A stretch of DNA of 64,000 bases from Ideonella oryzae (GCF_024055665.1 NZ_JAMXMC010000007.1:62001-126000), one strand, 5' to 3'; shown: positions 37,924 to 46,654, counted from the stretch's first letter. Numbers and translations: made by a program. The notes: generated by a model not told the origin, from the letters alone.

Positions 37924-39408
37924 TCAGCGCGGCAAGCGCAGCGTGGCCTCCAGCCCACCTTCCGGGTGGTTGCGCAGGCTCAGCGTGCCCCCCGCGCCCT
38001 CGGCGATCTGGCGGGCGATGGCCAAGCCCAGCCCGCTGCCGCCGGTGACCCGGTTGCGCGAGGCCTCCAGCCGGAAGAAGGGCTCGAAGACCTGCTCCAG
38101 CGCCTCGGGCGGAATGCCCGGACCGGCGTCCCGCACGCGGATGGTCAGCGCCTCGGGGCTGTCCTGCACGTCCAGCACCGCGCGCTGGCCATAGAGCACC
38201 GCGTTGTCGACCAGGTTGCTGACGCAGCGGCGCAGTGCCGCCGCCCCGCCCAGCCAGGGGCGCTCGCACGCCCCCGCCAGCTGCACGTCGCGCCCCATCG
38301 CCTGCTGGTCGGCCTGCAGGCTCTCCAGCAGCGCCATCACATCGACCGGCCGGCGCTCCTGCGCCTGCTCCAGGCCGCGCAGGTGGTCCAGCGCATCGCT
38401 CACCATCTGGCCCATCTCGTCCAGGTCGTGCTCCATGCGCGCGCGCAGGTCCTCGTCGTCCAGCAGCTCGGCACGCAGGCGCATGCGGGTGAGCGGCGTC
38501 TTCAGGTCGTGCGACATGGCCGCCAGCATGCGGGTGCGCCCCTCCAGGGTGCGGCTCAGCCGCTGCTGCATGCGGTTGAAGGCGCGGTTGGCCTGCGCCA
38601 CTTCCTGCGGTCCTGTTTCGGGCAGGGGCGCCTGCCGCAGGTCCCGCCCCAGGCCATCCGCCGCGCGGGCCAGGTCGGCCAGCGGCCGGGTGACCCGGCG
38701 CACGGCCCACCAGCTCAGGGCCGCCACGGTGACGGCCAGCACCAGCAGCGACACCGGCACCCGCCAGGGCAACGGGGTGTCGTCGACCAGGGGCCGGTTC
38801 TCCAGCCGCAGCCACTGCCCGCCTTGCAGCGGCACCTGGGCCACGAAGACCAGGCCGGCGTGGTGATGCCAGCGCTCGGCACGCTGGGCCCGCCAGGCGG
38901 CCCGCGAATCGGCCGGCGAGGCACTGGACGCTGGCAGCGGCGACGGCTCCGGCGGCTCGGCCAGCGGCCCGGGTCGCGGCGGTGGCATCACCTGCCAGGC
39001 CGCCAGCTCGAAGGGGCGCTCATCGCCCAGCCCCTGGCGCAGGCCCTGCCGGTAGAACGCCAGCGCGGCCTCGGGCGCGGCGGTGGCGGCCGGGCCCGGC
39101 GCCTGCAGGGGCTCGGGCGCCTCCAGCAGACGCACCCGCAGCGGCGGCGCGTCCATCAGGCGCACGAAGCGCTGGCGCTCGACCACATCCAGCGTGTCCA
39201 GCAGCAGCACCAGGTCTGCCACACGCCGGGCCGGCTGCAGGCCGGTGCTGCGCTGCACCACCCGGTCGCGCTCGGCCAGGTTGATCCACAGGCTCAGGCC
39301 CTGCCCGGCCACCAGGCCGATCAGCAGCACGCCCAGCAGGCGGCCGTACAGGGTGCGGGGCCACCAGCGCCAGCGGCGGGTGGCGGAGGTCCGCTCACCG
39401 CCGCTCAT
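37924..39408 (-). CDS. Two-component sensor histidine kinase
   Basis: A 494-aa membrane sensor. TM1 is near residue 20 (LYGRLLGVLLIGLVAGQGLSLWI). A periplasmic domain of about 190 residues has Pro-rich stretches. TM2 is VPVSLLVLAVTVAALSWWAV, followed by HAMP (RRVTRPLADLARAADGLGRD), HisKA with H300 in AMSHDLKTPLTRM, and HATPase (GSGLGLAIARQIAEGAGG). Its start overlaps the stop of the response regulator gene upstream (ATGA). The divergent Spy-like chaperone gene suggests envelope stress or metal sensing, as with CpxA-like or BaeS-like kinases. Confidence 0.92.
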   Translation of the reverse strand: MSGGERTSATRRWRWWPRTLYGRLLGVLLIGLVAGQGLSLWINLAERDRVVQRSTGLQPARRVADLVLLLDTLDVVERQRFVRLMDAPPLRVRLLEAPEPLQAPGPAATAAPEAALAFYRQGLRQGLGDERPFELAAWQVMPPPRPGPLAEPPEPSPLPASSASPADSRAAWRAQRAERWHHHAGLVFVAQVPLQGGQWLRLENRPLVDDTPLPWRVPVSLLVLAVTVAALSWWAVRRVTRPLADLARAADGLGRDLRQAPLPETGPQEVAQANRAFNRMQQRLSRTLEGRTRMLAAMSHDLKTPLTRMRLRAELLDDEDLRARMEHDLDEMGQMVSDALDHLRGLEQAQERRPVDVMALLESLQADQQAMGRDVQLAGACERPWLGGAAALRRCVSNLVDNAVLYGQRAVLDVQDSPEALTIRVRDAGPGIPPEALEQVFEPFFRLEASRNRVTGGSGLGLAIARQIAEGAGGTLSLRNHPEGGLEATLRLPR

Positions 39409-40163
39409 GCTTGCACCGTCACCGCAGCGGCCAGCACATAGCCCTCGCCCCGCACCGTCTTGATGACACGCGGGTCGCGCGAATCGTCGCCCAGGCGGTG
39501 GCGCAGGCGGCTGATCTGCACATCGATGGCCCGGTCCAGCGGATCGGCCTCGCGGCCCTGGGTCAGGTCCAGCAGCTGGTCACGGTTGAGCACCCGGTTG
39601 GGGTGGGCCAGCAGCACCCGCAGCAGCTTGTATTCGGCGCCGCTCAGGGCCACCACCACCCCGTCGGGCGATTCGAGCTGGCGGGCCTGGGTGTCCAGCA
39701 CCCAGCCGGCAAACTGCAGGCGCCGGGCGCCGTCGGGCTGCAGGTTGCTGGGCAGGCTGCGCGCCCGGCGCAGGATGACCTTGATGCGCGCCATCAGCTC
39801 GCGGGCGCTGAAGGGCTTGGGCAGGTAGTCGTCGGCGCCCATCTCCAGGCCCACGATGCGGTCGGTCTCCTCGCCGCGGGCGGTCAACATCACCACCGGG
39901 ATGTCGGACTTCGCCCGCAGGTCGCGGCACAGGGTCAGGCCGTCCTCGCCGGGCAGCATCAGGTCCAGCACGATGAGGTCGAAGCGCGTGGCCTCCAACG
40001 CCCGCCACATGGCCCGGCCATCGCCCACGGCACTGACCTTGAAGCCGTTGCGGCCCAGGTAGGTGGCCAGCAGGGTGCGGATCTCGGCATCGTCGTCGAC
40101 GATCAGCACATGGTCGGGGCCGTCGGCACGGCCATCCTGGGGAGACAGCAGGGGAGCATTCAT
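39405..40163 (-). CDS. OmpR-family response regulator
   Basis: A 252-aa regulator. The receiver domain (about 18-130) has the acidic pair DDD, the phospho-acceptor D67 (LIVLDLMLPGEDG), Thr in MLTARGEE and Lys in LPKPFSARELMARI. A winged helix follows at about 150-250 (SGAEYKLLRVLLAHPNRVLNRDQLLDLTQG, then RLRHRLGDDSRDPRVIKTVRGEGYV). It is cotranscribed with the kinase and divergent from the Spy-like gene. The 172-bp gap carries several TGACA-type repeats that could be its sites. Confidence 0.93.
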   Translation of the reverse strand: MNAPLLSPQDGRADGPDHVLIVDDDAEIRTLLATYLGRNGFKVSAVGDGRAMWRALEATRFDLIVLDLMLPGEDGLTLCRDLRAKSDIPVVMLTARGEETDRIVGLEMGADDYLPKPFSARELMARIKVILRRARSLPSNLQPDGARRLQFAGWVLDTQARQLESPDGVVVALSGAEYKLLRVLLAHPNRVLNRDQLLDLTQGREADPLDRAIDVQISRLRHRLGDDSRDPRVIKTVRGEGYVLAAAVTVQA

Positions 40164-40335
40164 GGGCGTGATTGCAACGTCAACCGGTCCGGCTGACCAG
40201 CGGTTTTGTAACGCAGCATGTCAAGCCGCGTTCCGGCAACCCAGATTGACAAAAAGGGCCTTGCCTGACACGCAGGGCTGACATGGCAGCGGTGCAATGG
40301 GCACCGTGATGAACCAACTCCAGGAGATTGTCGCC

Positions 40336-40947
40336 ATGCGCCGACTCACCGCCTCTGCTCCCCGCCGCCTGCTGCCCGTTCTGGCCGGTGCGGCCCTGTC
40401 CCTCGGCCTGCTGGGCGCCCAGGCCCAGACCGCCAGCGCCCCGGTGGCGCCCCCGCCCGGCGCCTCGGCACCGGCCCCGGGCTGGCACCACCGCGCCGAG
40501 CGCGGCAACTTCGACCCGGTGGCCCGGGCCAAGGACCACCTGGCCCGGCTGAAGGCCGAGCTGAAGATCACCCCCGCCCAGGACAAGGCCTGGCAGGGCT
40601 TTGCCACCCAGGTGAGCCAGCAGGCCGAAACAATGAAGAAGCGTTTCGCCCAGCGCCCCGACCCGAAGGCCGAGGCCCAGATGCATGCCCCCGAACGCAT
40701 GGCCCAGCAGCTGGCCCAGATGCAGGAGCACCTGAAGGACATGCAGGCCCTGCGTGACCGGGTGGCGGATCTGTATGCCGTGCTGACCCCGGCGCAACAG
40801 ACCCTGGCCGACCAGCACTTCGCCCGCATGGGCCGGGAGATGCGCGAGCACATGGGACATGGCATGGCGCATGGCATGGGCCATCCCGGCCCGATGGGCC
40901 CTGGCGGCCCGGGCCCGCGTGACGGCGGCCCCGACATGCCACGCTGA
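40336..40947 (+). CDS. Spy/CpxP-family periplasmic chaperone
   Basis: A 203-aa exported protein. The signal peptide is RRLLPVLAGAALSLGLLGAQAQT. The mature part is helical, Gln/Met/His-rich and contains the LTxxQ motif (LYAVLTPAQQTLAD, with a first copy at ELKITPAQDKAW). The C-terminus is a Met/His/Gly/Pro-rich tail (GHGMAHGMGHPG) that may bind metal. ATG 40336 lies 9 bp after CAGGAG; earlier ATGs at 40297 and 40309 would spoil the signal. It likely prevents periplasmic aggregation and is induced by the divergent two-component system. The gap 40164-40335 also holds a TTGACA box (40246-40251) and CTGACA repeats. Confidence 0.85.
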   Translation: MRRLTASAPRRLLPVLAGAALSLGLLGAQAQTASAPVAPPPGASAPAPGWHHRAERGNFDPVARAKDHLARLKAELKITPAQDKAWQGFATQVSQQAETMKKRFAQRPDPKAEAQMHAPERMAQQLAQMQEHLKDMQALRDRVADLYAVLTPAQQTLADQHFARMGREMREHMGHGMAHGMGHPGPMGPGGPGPRDGGPDMPR

Positions 40948-41068
40948 GCGCCGCGGCAGCGCGGTTTGCGCCAACGCAAGGCGCACGCAGGTTCCGCAAT
41001 GGGAAGACTGCGGCTTGCGGCGGCGCAATCTGACGGGCTCCCCCCGAGGCTGTAATGCGTCCAACGTC

Positions 41069-41081
41069 TGGACTGAGTCCA
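41069..41081. promoter_or_regulatory. Candidate operator upstream of the di-haem peroxidase
   Basis: TGGACTGAGTCCA is a perfect 13-bp palindrome. It is set in a longer series of GTCCA/TGGAC half-sites (41059-41095) in the 228-bp gap before the peroxidase gene. A Fur-family regulator is encoded in the same operon and could bind here. The rest of the gap (40948-41175) shows no gene. Confidence 0.35.
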
Positions 41082-41175
41082 AGCCGGATCCAGACGGGCC
41101 AGCCTCGCTCCACCACTCCCCGCGGCGCGGCTGACGGCTTGGGCCGCCTCGCGCGGGGGGTGTGTTGGAGCGATC

Positions 41176-42174
41176 ATGACTCTCAAGAGGATTCCCGCCC
41201 TGCTGGCCACCTTGCCGCTGGCCCTGAGCGCCGCCCTGGCCGCCACGCCTGCCGAACCGATCCAGCCCATCCCGGCCGCCAAGCCCGGCAACCCGGCCAT
41301 GGTGGAACTGGGCAAGAAGCTCTACTTCGAGCCGCGCCTGTCCAAGTCGGGCGTCATCTCCTGCAACTCGTGCCACAACCTGAGCATGGGCGGCACGGAC
41401 AACCTCAAGACCTCCATCGGCGACCACTGGAAGCAGGGGCCGATCAACGCGCCCACGGTGCTGAACTCCAGCATGAACCTGGCGCAGTTCTGGGATGGCC
41501 GCGCCAAGGACCTGCAGGCCCAGGCCGGCGGCCCCATCGCCAACCCGGGCGAGATGGCCTTCTCGCACGGCCTGGCCGTGGAGTTCCTGAGCTCCATCCC
41601 GGGCTACCGGGCCGAGTTCAAGAAGGTGTTCAAGCAGGACGCCATCACCATCGACGAGGTGACGAAGGCAATTGCAGCCTTCGAGGAGACCCTGGTCACG
41701 CCCAATGCCCGCTTCGACCAATGGCTCAAGGGTGACAAGAAGGCCATCACCGCCGACGAACTGGCCGGCTACAAGCTGTTCAAGGACAGCGGCTGCGTGG
41801 CCTGCCACAACGGCCCGGCGGTGGGCGGCAACTCCTTCCAGAAGTTCGGCATCGTGTCTCCGTACAAGACCGCCAACGGCGCAGAAGGCCGCTCCGGGGT
41901 GACGGGTAAGGACGCCGATCGCTTCAACTTCAAGGTGCCCACGCTGCGCAATGTGGAACTGACCTACCCGTACTTCCACGACGGCGAGGCCGCCACGCTG
42001 ACCCAGGCGGTGGACACCATGGGCCGGCTGCAGCTGGGACGCCAGTTCAGCGACGTCGAGAACGCCAAGATCGTGGCCTTCCTGAAGACGCTGACCGGCG
42101 AGCAGCCGCACATCACGCTGCCCATCCTGCCGCCCTCCACGGATGCCACCCCGCGTCCCCATCCCTTCGACTGA
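41176..42174 (+). CDS. Di-haem cytochrome c peroxidase
   Basis: A 332-aa periplasmic enzyme that reduces H2O2 with electrons from small cytochromes. The signal peptide is IPALLATLPLALSAALAA. Haem motifs are C63-NS-C66-H and C207-VA-C210-H, one per lobe. Family segments include LGKKLYFEPRLSKSG, NAPTVLNSSMNLAQFWDGRAKDLQAQ and FKVPTLRNVELTYPYFHDG. Length is typical of bacterial CcpA/MacA-type enzymes. A Fur-family regulator follows after 14 bp, suggesting peroxide- or iron-responsive expression. Confidence 0.93.
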   Translation: MTLKRIPALLATLPLALSAALAATPAEPIQPIPAAKPGNPAMVELGKKLYFEPRLSKSGVISCNSCHNLSMGGTDNLKTSIGDHWKQGPINAPTVLNSSMNLAQFWDGRAKDLQAQAGGPIANPGEMAFSHGLAVEFLSSIPGYRAEFKKVFKQDAITIDEVTKAIAAFEETLVTPNARFDQWLKGDKKAITADELAGYKLFKDSGCVACHNGPAVGGNSFQKFGIVSPYKTANGAEGRSGVTGKDADRFNFKVPTLRNVELTYPYFHDGEAATLTQAVDTMGRLQLGRQFSDVENAKIVAFLKTLTGEQPHITLPILPPSTDATPRPHPFD

Positions 42175-42188
42175 AGACTGGAGACGCC

Positions 42189-42620
42189 ATGCCGGCCACA
42201 CCCGACACCGCCCTGCAGGTCCGCCTGCAGCAGGCCGGCATCGGCCCCACGCTGCAGCGCCTGGCCATTGCCGAGGTGCTGCTGCGCCAGCCCTGCCACA
42301 TGACGGCCGACCAAGTTCTGGCCGCCGCGCGGCGGTGGCTGCCCAGCCTGTCGCGGGCGACGGTCTACGGCACGCTGCAGCTGTTTGTGCGGCAGGGCCT
42401 GCTGCGCGAGCTGCCCATCGATGGCGAGGCCACGGTCTACGACTCCAACCTGGCGCCGCACCACCACCTGTACCACGAGGACACCGGCGAGGTGAGCGAT
42501 GTGCCCGCCGAGGCGCTGCAGGTGCTGGGCCTGCCCGCCCTGGGCGAGGGCCTGGAGCTGGCGGCGGTGGACGTCATCGTGCGGGTGCGCCGCCGCGGCA
42601 GCCGCCCAGCGGCGGCCTGA
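42189..42620 (+). CDS. Fur-family regulator (Irr/PerR-like)
   Basis: A 143-aa metalloregulator. The winged helix covers about residues 15-85 (GIGPTLQRLAIAEVLLRQPCHMTADQVL, SRATVYGTLQLFVRQGLL). The dimer/metal domain starts with LAPHHHLYHEDTGEVSDV. The structural CxxC zinc site of classical Fur is absent, and the protein is short, so it resembles Irr or PerR-like members. Located directly after the di-haem peroxidase, it probably controls that gene in response to peroxide or haem/iron. It ends 7 bp from the convergent DUF599 gene. Confidence 0.85.
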   Translation: MPATPDTALQVRLQQAGIGPTLQRLAIAEVLLRQPCHMTADQVLAAARRWLPSLSRATVYGTLQLFVRQGLLRELPIDGEATVYDSNLAPHHHLYHEDTGEVSDVPAEALQVLGLPALGEGLELAAVDVIVRVRRRGSRPAAA

Positions 42621-42627
42621 GTCAGCG

Positions 42628-43275
42628 TCAGTCGATGGCGCCGGGCCGGTCGAACTGCCAGAGCACCCAGACCAAGCCCAGGCTGGCCGGTGGCATCAGC
42701 CAGGGGTTGACGATGCCGCCCACCAGCGGCGCCACCATCAGGAAGGTGCGCAAGCCCCAGCCATACAGATAGCCGGCACGGGTCAGGTAGTCGGTGGCCA
42801 GCGGGACCAGGGCCACGCGCTCGGGCGAGCCCGCGGGCATGGACATCGCAAAGCCCGCGTGGTTGTAGTAGCGCATCGACAGGGCCGAGCAGACGAAGGA
42901 GCTGAACAGCACCACCATCAGCGCCAGGCCCAGGATGTCCAGCGGCGTCACCGAGCTGGGCCGCAGGGTGTGCAGGCCGGCGGCCAGCTGCGAGCCCGCC
43001 AGGCTGACCGCGCCCATCATGCACAGCGCCGCGGTGGAGGCCGAGATGGTGGCCGACATCAGCGAGTTGCGCAGCGTCTGCACCGCGACGATCTCGAAGC
43101 CCGGCTTCTCGGCCAGCGCCCGCACCCAGTCCCCACGCATGCGTGCGTGGGCGGCCCGCGCCACGCGCTCGGGCTCGCGCCGGCCCATCACCAGCACGCG
43201 CAGCTCGTAGGCCAGCACGATGATGCTGCCAATCACCAGACCGGCCCAGGTGCTCCAGGTGTCCACGCCGTTCAC
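42628..43275 (-). CDS. DUF599 membrane protein
   Basis: A 215-aa inner-membrane protein with four or more hydrophobic helices. It shows DUF599 family segments: VNGVDTWSTWAGLVIGSIIVLAYE, QTLRNSLMSATISASTAALCMMG, and FVCSALSMRYYNHAGFAMSMP. Its function is unknown. The GTG start at 43275 overlaps the stop of the methyltransferase gene (GTGA), so the longer open frame reaching 43632 is rejected because it lies antisense-like within that gene. Confidence 0.8.
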   Translation of the reverse strand: MNGVDTWSTWAGLVIGSIIVLAYELRVLVMGRREPERVARAAHARMRGDWVRALAEKPGFEIVAVQTLRNSLMSATISASTAALCMMGAVSLAGSQLAAGLHTLRPSSVTPLDILGLALMVVLFSSFVCSALSMRYYNHAGFAMSMPAGSPERVALVPLATDYLTRAGYLYGWGLRTFLMVAPLVGGIVNPWLMPPASLGLVWVLWQFDRPGAID

Positions 43276-43877
43276 GGGCGCACCCCCACATAGCGGGTGA
43301 CCCGGGCCGGGCCCTGGTGGCCGGGTCCTTCGTCCAGCAGCACCTCGGCCTCCTCGCCCAGCTGCTCCGTCAACAGCCCGGCAAAGTCCGCCCGCAGGGC
43401 GGCCAGCGTCACCAGCATGTCCACGTCCCGTGGCCCGCCGCTGGTGTGGCCCAGCTGCGCCGGGTGGAAGGCCTCGATCAGCAGGCGGCCGCCCGGCCGC
43501 AGCCCCGCCACCAGCCGGCGGTGCAGGCCGGTGCGCAGGGCCGAGGGCAGGTGGACATAGACCAGCACCACCGCGTCGAAGGCTGCGGGCGGCGGCGCCC
43601 AGTCGGCCAGATCGGCCTGCTCGCCCGTCCAACGCGCGCTCACGCCGCGCCGGGCCGCCAGTTCGGCCGCCTTGGCCAGGCCCACGGCCGAGCTGTCCAC
43701 CGCCAGCACCGAGTGACCCTGCTCGGCCAGCCAGACGCTGTTGCGGCCCTCGCCATCGCCAGGCAGCAGCACCCGGCCCGCCGGCCAGGCCCGCGCCTGC
43801 TGTCGCAGAAAGGCATTGGCTTGCAGGCCATACTTGAAGCCGGGCTCGGCAAAACGCTCATCCCAGAATTGACTCAT
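43272..43877 (-). CDS. Class I SAM-dependent methyltransferase
   Basis: A 201-aa methyltransferase. It begins MSQFWDERFAEPGFKYGLQANAFL, like TehB or thiopurine-methyltransferase-type enzymes. Motif I is VLLPGDGEGRNSVWLAEQGHSVLAVDSS (GxGxGR variant), with DAVVLVYVHLP and LRPGGRLLIEAFHP downstream. The substrate is unknown; TehB-type members methylate tellurite, other chalcogen compounds or small thiols. Its start is divergent from the persulfide-dioxygenase operon, with the operator at 43908 in the 68-bp gap, so the same repressor might influence it. Confidence 0.8.
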   Translation of the reverse strand: MSQFWDERFAEPGFKYGLQANAFLRQQARAWPAGRVLLPGDGEGRNSVWLAEQGHSVLAVDSSAVGLAKAAELAARRGVSARWTGEQADLADWAPPPAAFDAVVLVYVHLPSALRTGLHRRLVAGLRPGGRLLIEAFHPAQLGHTSGGPRDVDMLVTLAALRADFAGLLTEQLGEEAEVLLDEGPGHQGPARVTRYVGVRP

Positions 43878-43907
43878 TGCACGAACGGTTGTTGGTGGGG
43901 GGCTAAT

Positions 43908-43923
43908 ATACCCACCACGGTAT
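43908..43923. promoter_or_regulatory. CsoR/CstR-type operator upstream of the persulfide dioxygenase operon
   Basis: ATACCC ACCA CGGTAT matches the palindromes at 16545 and 30755 except for one base in the right arm. It lies 22 bp before the dioxygenase start, next to a TAATAT -10-like box (43904-43909). Position, spacing and AT-rich setting equal those of the other two sites. Confidence 0.62.
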
Positions 43924-43945
43924 CAAAACCAGAGGACGGCTCTCG

Positions 43946-44824
43946 ATGACCCTCCAGGCACAGATCGAATCATTCCACGACCCGGCGACCCACACCTTCA
44001 GCCACCTGGTGCTGGACCCGGTCACCCGGGACTGCGCCCTGATCGATACGGTACTCGATTACGACCCCGCCTCGGGCCGCACATCCACCGCCAGCGCCCA
44101 GCGCCTGCTGGACCGGGTGCAGGCCCTGCAGGCCCGGGTGGTCTGGATCCTGGAGACCCATGTGCACGCGGACCACCTCTCGGCCGCGGCCTGGCTGAAG
44201 GCGCGGCTGGGCGGGCAGGTTGGCGTGGGCGAGCACATCGTCACCGTGCAGCAGACCTTCGGGCGGCTGTTCAATGCCGAACCGGGCTTCGTGCCGGACG
44301 GCCGGGCTTTCGACCACCGTTTCACCGACGACGAGGTCTTCCAGATCGGCTCGCTGCGCCTGCGCGCCCTGCACACCCCCGGCCACACGCCCGCCTGCAT
44401 GAGCTACCTGCTGGAAGACGACGCCCAGCCGGCGGCCTTCGTGGGCGACACCCTGTTCCGGCCGGACTATGGCAGCGCGCGCTGCGACTTCCCCGGCGGC
44501 GATGCGGCGGTGCTCTACCGCTCGGTGCGCCGCCTGCTGGCCCTGCCGCCGCACACCCGCCTGTACTTCTGCCACGACTACCCGGCCGCCGGCCAGGCGC
44601 CGCAGCTCAGCAGCACGGTGGCCGAGCAGCGGGCGGCCAACATCCACCTGCACGACGGGGTGGACGAGGCCGACTTCGTGGCCCTGCGCCGCCAGCGCGA
44701 CGCCACGCTGGCCATGCCCACGCTGCTGCTGCCCTCGGTGCAGGTCAACATGCGGGCCGGCCACCTGCCGCCCGCCGAGGACAATGGCACCCGCTACCTC
44801 AAGATTCCCCTCGATCGGCTCTGA
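43946..44824 (+). CDS. Persulfide dioxygenase-like MBL-fold protein (Blh/ETHE1 type)
   Basis: A 292-aa metallo-beta-lactamase-fold enzyme close to Blh/ETHE1-type persulfide dioxygenases. N-terminal FSHLVLDPVTRDCALIDTVLDYDP is typical. The metal ligands are intact: ETHVHADHLSAA, then ALHTPGHTPACMSY, AFVGDTLF and YFCHDYP. C-terminal VNMRAGHLPPAEDNGTRYLKIPL is also family-like. It would oxidise glutathione persulfide to sulfite using Fe(II) and O2. Three bases after its stop the TDT exporter begins, and a CsoR-type operator lies upstream. Together with the SQR and rhodanese at 35-38 kb this gives a complete sulfide oxidation route. Confidence 0.88.
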   Translation: MTLQAQIESFHDPATHTFSHLVLDPVTRDCALIDTVLDYDPASGRTSTASAQRLLDRVQALQARVVWILETHVHADHLSAAAWLKARLGGQVGVGEHIVTVQQTFGRLFNAEPGFVPDGRAFDHRFTDDEVFQIGSLRLRALHTPGHTPACMSYLLEDDAQPAAFVGDTLFRPDYGSARCDFPGGDAAVLYRSVRRLLALPPHTRLYFCHDYPAAGQAPQLSSTVAEQRAANIHLHDGVDEADFVALRRQRDATLAMPTLLLPSVQVNMRAGHLPPAEDNGTRYLKIPLDRL

Positions 44825-44827
44825 CCC

Positions 44828-45826
44828 ATGGCGTCCTCCCCCACCCCGCTCAAGCACCTGGCCCCCGGCTGGTTCGCCATCCCCATGGGCCTGTGCGGCC
44901 TGTCGCTGGCCTGGTGGCGGGCCGCCCCGCTGATGGGCGAGATGGCCACCGGCATCGCCCTGGTCTGTGGCTTGGCCGCGGCCCTGGCCTGGGTGGCCCT
45001 GGGGGTGGCCAGCCTGCTGCGCTGGCAGCGCCACCCGCAGGCCTGGGCCGAGGACCTGAAACACCCGGTGCGCCACACCCTGGTGGCCACCCTGCCGGTG
45101 GCCACGCTGCTGCTGGCCACGGTGGGCGTGGCGGCCCTGGGGCCGCACCCGGCCGTGCGCGGGCTGTGGTGGCTGGGCTCGCTGGGGCAGTTCGGCGTCA
45201 CGCTGTGGGTGATGGCCCGCTGGTGGCGGCCCAAGGAACAAGGCGGCCTGGCCTGGCCGAGCATCACCCCGGCGCTGCTGATCCCGGTGGTGGGCAATGT
45301 GGTGGCGCCGCTGGGTGGCGTCGCGCTGGGGCATGGCGACTGGGCCACCGCCCAGTTCGGCATCGGCCTGCTGCTGTGGCCGGTGGTGCTCGCCCTGCTG
45401 GGGGCCCGCAGCCTGGTGCAGGGCCCGATGCCCGAGCGCCTGCTGCCCACCGCCTTCATCCTGATCGCGCCGCCGGCCGTCTGCGGCAGCGCGGTGCTGG
45501 AGCTGGGCGCCCCGCTGGCGCTGGGCTGGCTGTTCTGGGGCATGGCCCTGTTCGCCCTGGGCTGGGCCGCCACGCTGGCGCGCCGGCTGCAGCCCCTGGC
45601 CTTCTCGGTGATGCACTGGGCGCTGTCCTTCCCGCTGGCCGCCCTGGCCAGCCTGACCCTGCGCCTGGCCCGGCCCGGCGACGGGCTGGCCGTGCTGGGC
45701 CCGGTGCTGCTGGCCCTGTGCTCGCTGATCATCCTGGGCCTGTTGATGGCCACCTGGCGCGGCCTGCGCGAGGGCAGCCTGCTGGCGCCCGAGCCGGTGG
45801 CGCAGATCATCCCCTCGGGCCCTTGA
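44828..45826 (+). CDS. TDT/SLAC1-family anion transporter, possible sulfite exporter
   Basis: A 332-aa membrane protein with ten helices. It shows the TehA/SLAC1 pattern (HLAPGWFAIPMGLCGLSLAWW, SITPALLIPVVGNVVAPLGG, PTAFILIAPPAVCGSAV, FSVMHWALSFPLAALASL). The family includes TehA, SLAC1 and the yeast sulfite exporter Ssu1. It is tightly coupled to the persulfide dioxygenase gene, whose product releases sulfite, so sulfite efflux is the best inference. Chloride or another anion cannot be excluded. Confidence 0.82.
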   Translation: MASSPTPLKHLAPGWFAIPMGLCGLSLAWWRAAPLMGEMATGIALVCGLAAALAWVALGVASLLRWQRHPQAWAEDLKHPVRHTLVATLPVATLLLATVGVAALGPHPAVRGLWWLGSLGQFGVTLWVMARWWRPKEQGGLAWPSITPALLIPVVGNVVAPLGGVALGHGDWATAQFGIGLLLWPVVLALLGARSLVQGPMPERLLPTAFILIAPPAVCGSAVLELGAPLALGWLFWGMALFALGWAATLARRLQPLAFSVMHWALSFPLAALASLTLRLARPGDGLAVLGPVLLALCSLIILGLLMATWRGLREGSLLAPEPVAQIIPSGP

Positions 45827-45854
45827 GCCCCGCGGCGGTGGCACACTGCCGGCC

Positions 45855-46244
45855 ATGTCCACCGCCGAGTCGTCCTCCCCCGCCCTGCTGCTGGCCTGCC
45901 TCTGCGCGGCCTGGTGTCCCACCTGCGTGAGCTACCAGCAGGCCTTCCAGGCCCTGGCCGCCCAGCACCCCGAGGCGCACCTGGTGTGGATCGACATCGA
46001 GGACCACGCCGATGCGCTGGAGGACGGCGACGAGGACATCCCGGACATCGAGAACTTCCCCACGCTACTGCTGCTGCGCGACGGACAGCCAGTGTTCCAC
46101 GGCACGGTGCTGCCGCATGCCCAGGTGGCCGAGCGCCTGCTGCAGCAGGCCCCGTCCCTGCGGCCGCTGGCCGACGCACCGGTGCGGGCCCTGGCCCGCG
46201 CGGTGGCCGGTCTGGCCGAAGACCAGGCCCTGCGCGTGGGTTGA
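45855..46244 (+). CDS. Thioredoxin-like protein
   Basis: A 129-aa thioredoxin-fold protein. The redox centre is W20-C21-P-T-C24, an unusual CPTC in place of CGPC. The conserved cis-Pro is in IENFPTLLLLRDGQPVFHG. Residues 1-14 are not a clear signal peptide, so it probably acts in the cytoplasm. It follows the TDT gene by 28 bp on the same strand and may belong to the same operon, reducing persulfides or disulfides; that link is inferred. Confidence 0.82.
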   Translation: MSTAESSSPALLLACLCAAWCPTCVSYQQAFQALAAQHPEAHLVWIDIEDHADALEDGDEDIPDIENFPTLLLLRDGQPVFHGTVLPHAQVAERLLQQAPSLRPLADAPVRALARAVAGLAEDQALRVG

Positions 46245-46354
46245 AGCCCGGGCCGATATGCACCCACCGGGCTAGCTTGCGCGAAAGAAGTCGTTCGCGC
46301 TGGCGGGGCCCGGCCAGATCATGGACTGACTTCCCCCGCAGAAGGAGCCATGCC

Positions 46355-46615
46355 ATGTCCGCCACGACGCACCCTGCCACGCTGGCCCTCACCCTGGATC
46401 CCACCGCCTGGTCGATCCAGCTCCTGCAGGCGCACCCGGGCCTGCTGCTGACCCTGGGCCGGCAGTTGCGCGTGGCCGGCTACCGGCTGGACCCCGCCGA
46501 CCTGACGGCCGCGCTGCTGAACGAAGGCCGGGCCGACGCCACCGACGCCTGCGGCCAGCGGGTCGCGGTGCGCATGCGCCTGGCCCTGCAGCTGGACGTG
46601 CAGCAGGCGGCCTGA
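46355..46615 (+). CDS. Hypothetical 86-aa protein
   Basis: I do not recognise this protein. ATG 46355 follows a strong GAAGGAG ribosome-binding site (46341-46347), and the frame ends at TGA 46615. The sequence is soluble-looking, Ala/Leu-rich and includes [40 protein letters not shown] and [13 protein letters not shown], suggesting a small alpha/beta domain. It lies between the thioredoxin-like gene and the sulfate-binding protein, whose CysB-type promoter starts 40 bp downstream. It has no link to either that I can prove. Confidence 0.55.
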   Translation: MSATTHPATLALTLDPTAWSIQLLQAHPGLLLTLGRQLRVAGYRLDPADLTAALLNEGRADATDACGQRVAVRMRLALQLDVQQAA

Positions 46616-46654
46616 GCGCACACGACCCGCCGGGCTTGTGCGCGGCGCGCATAA

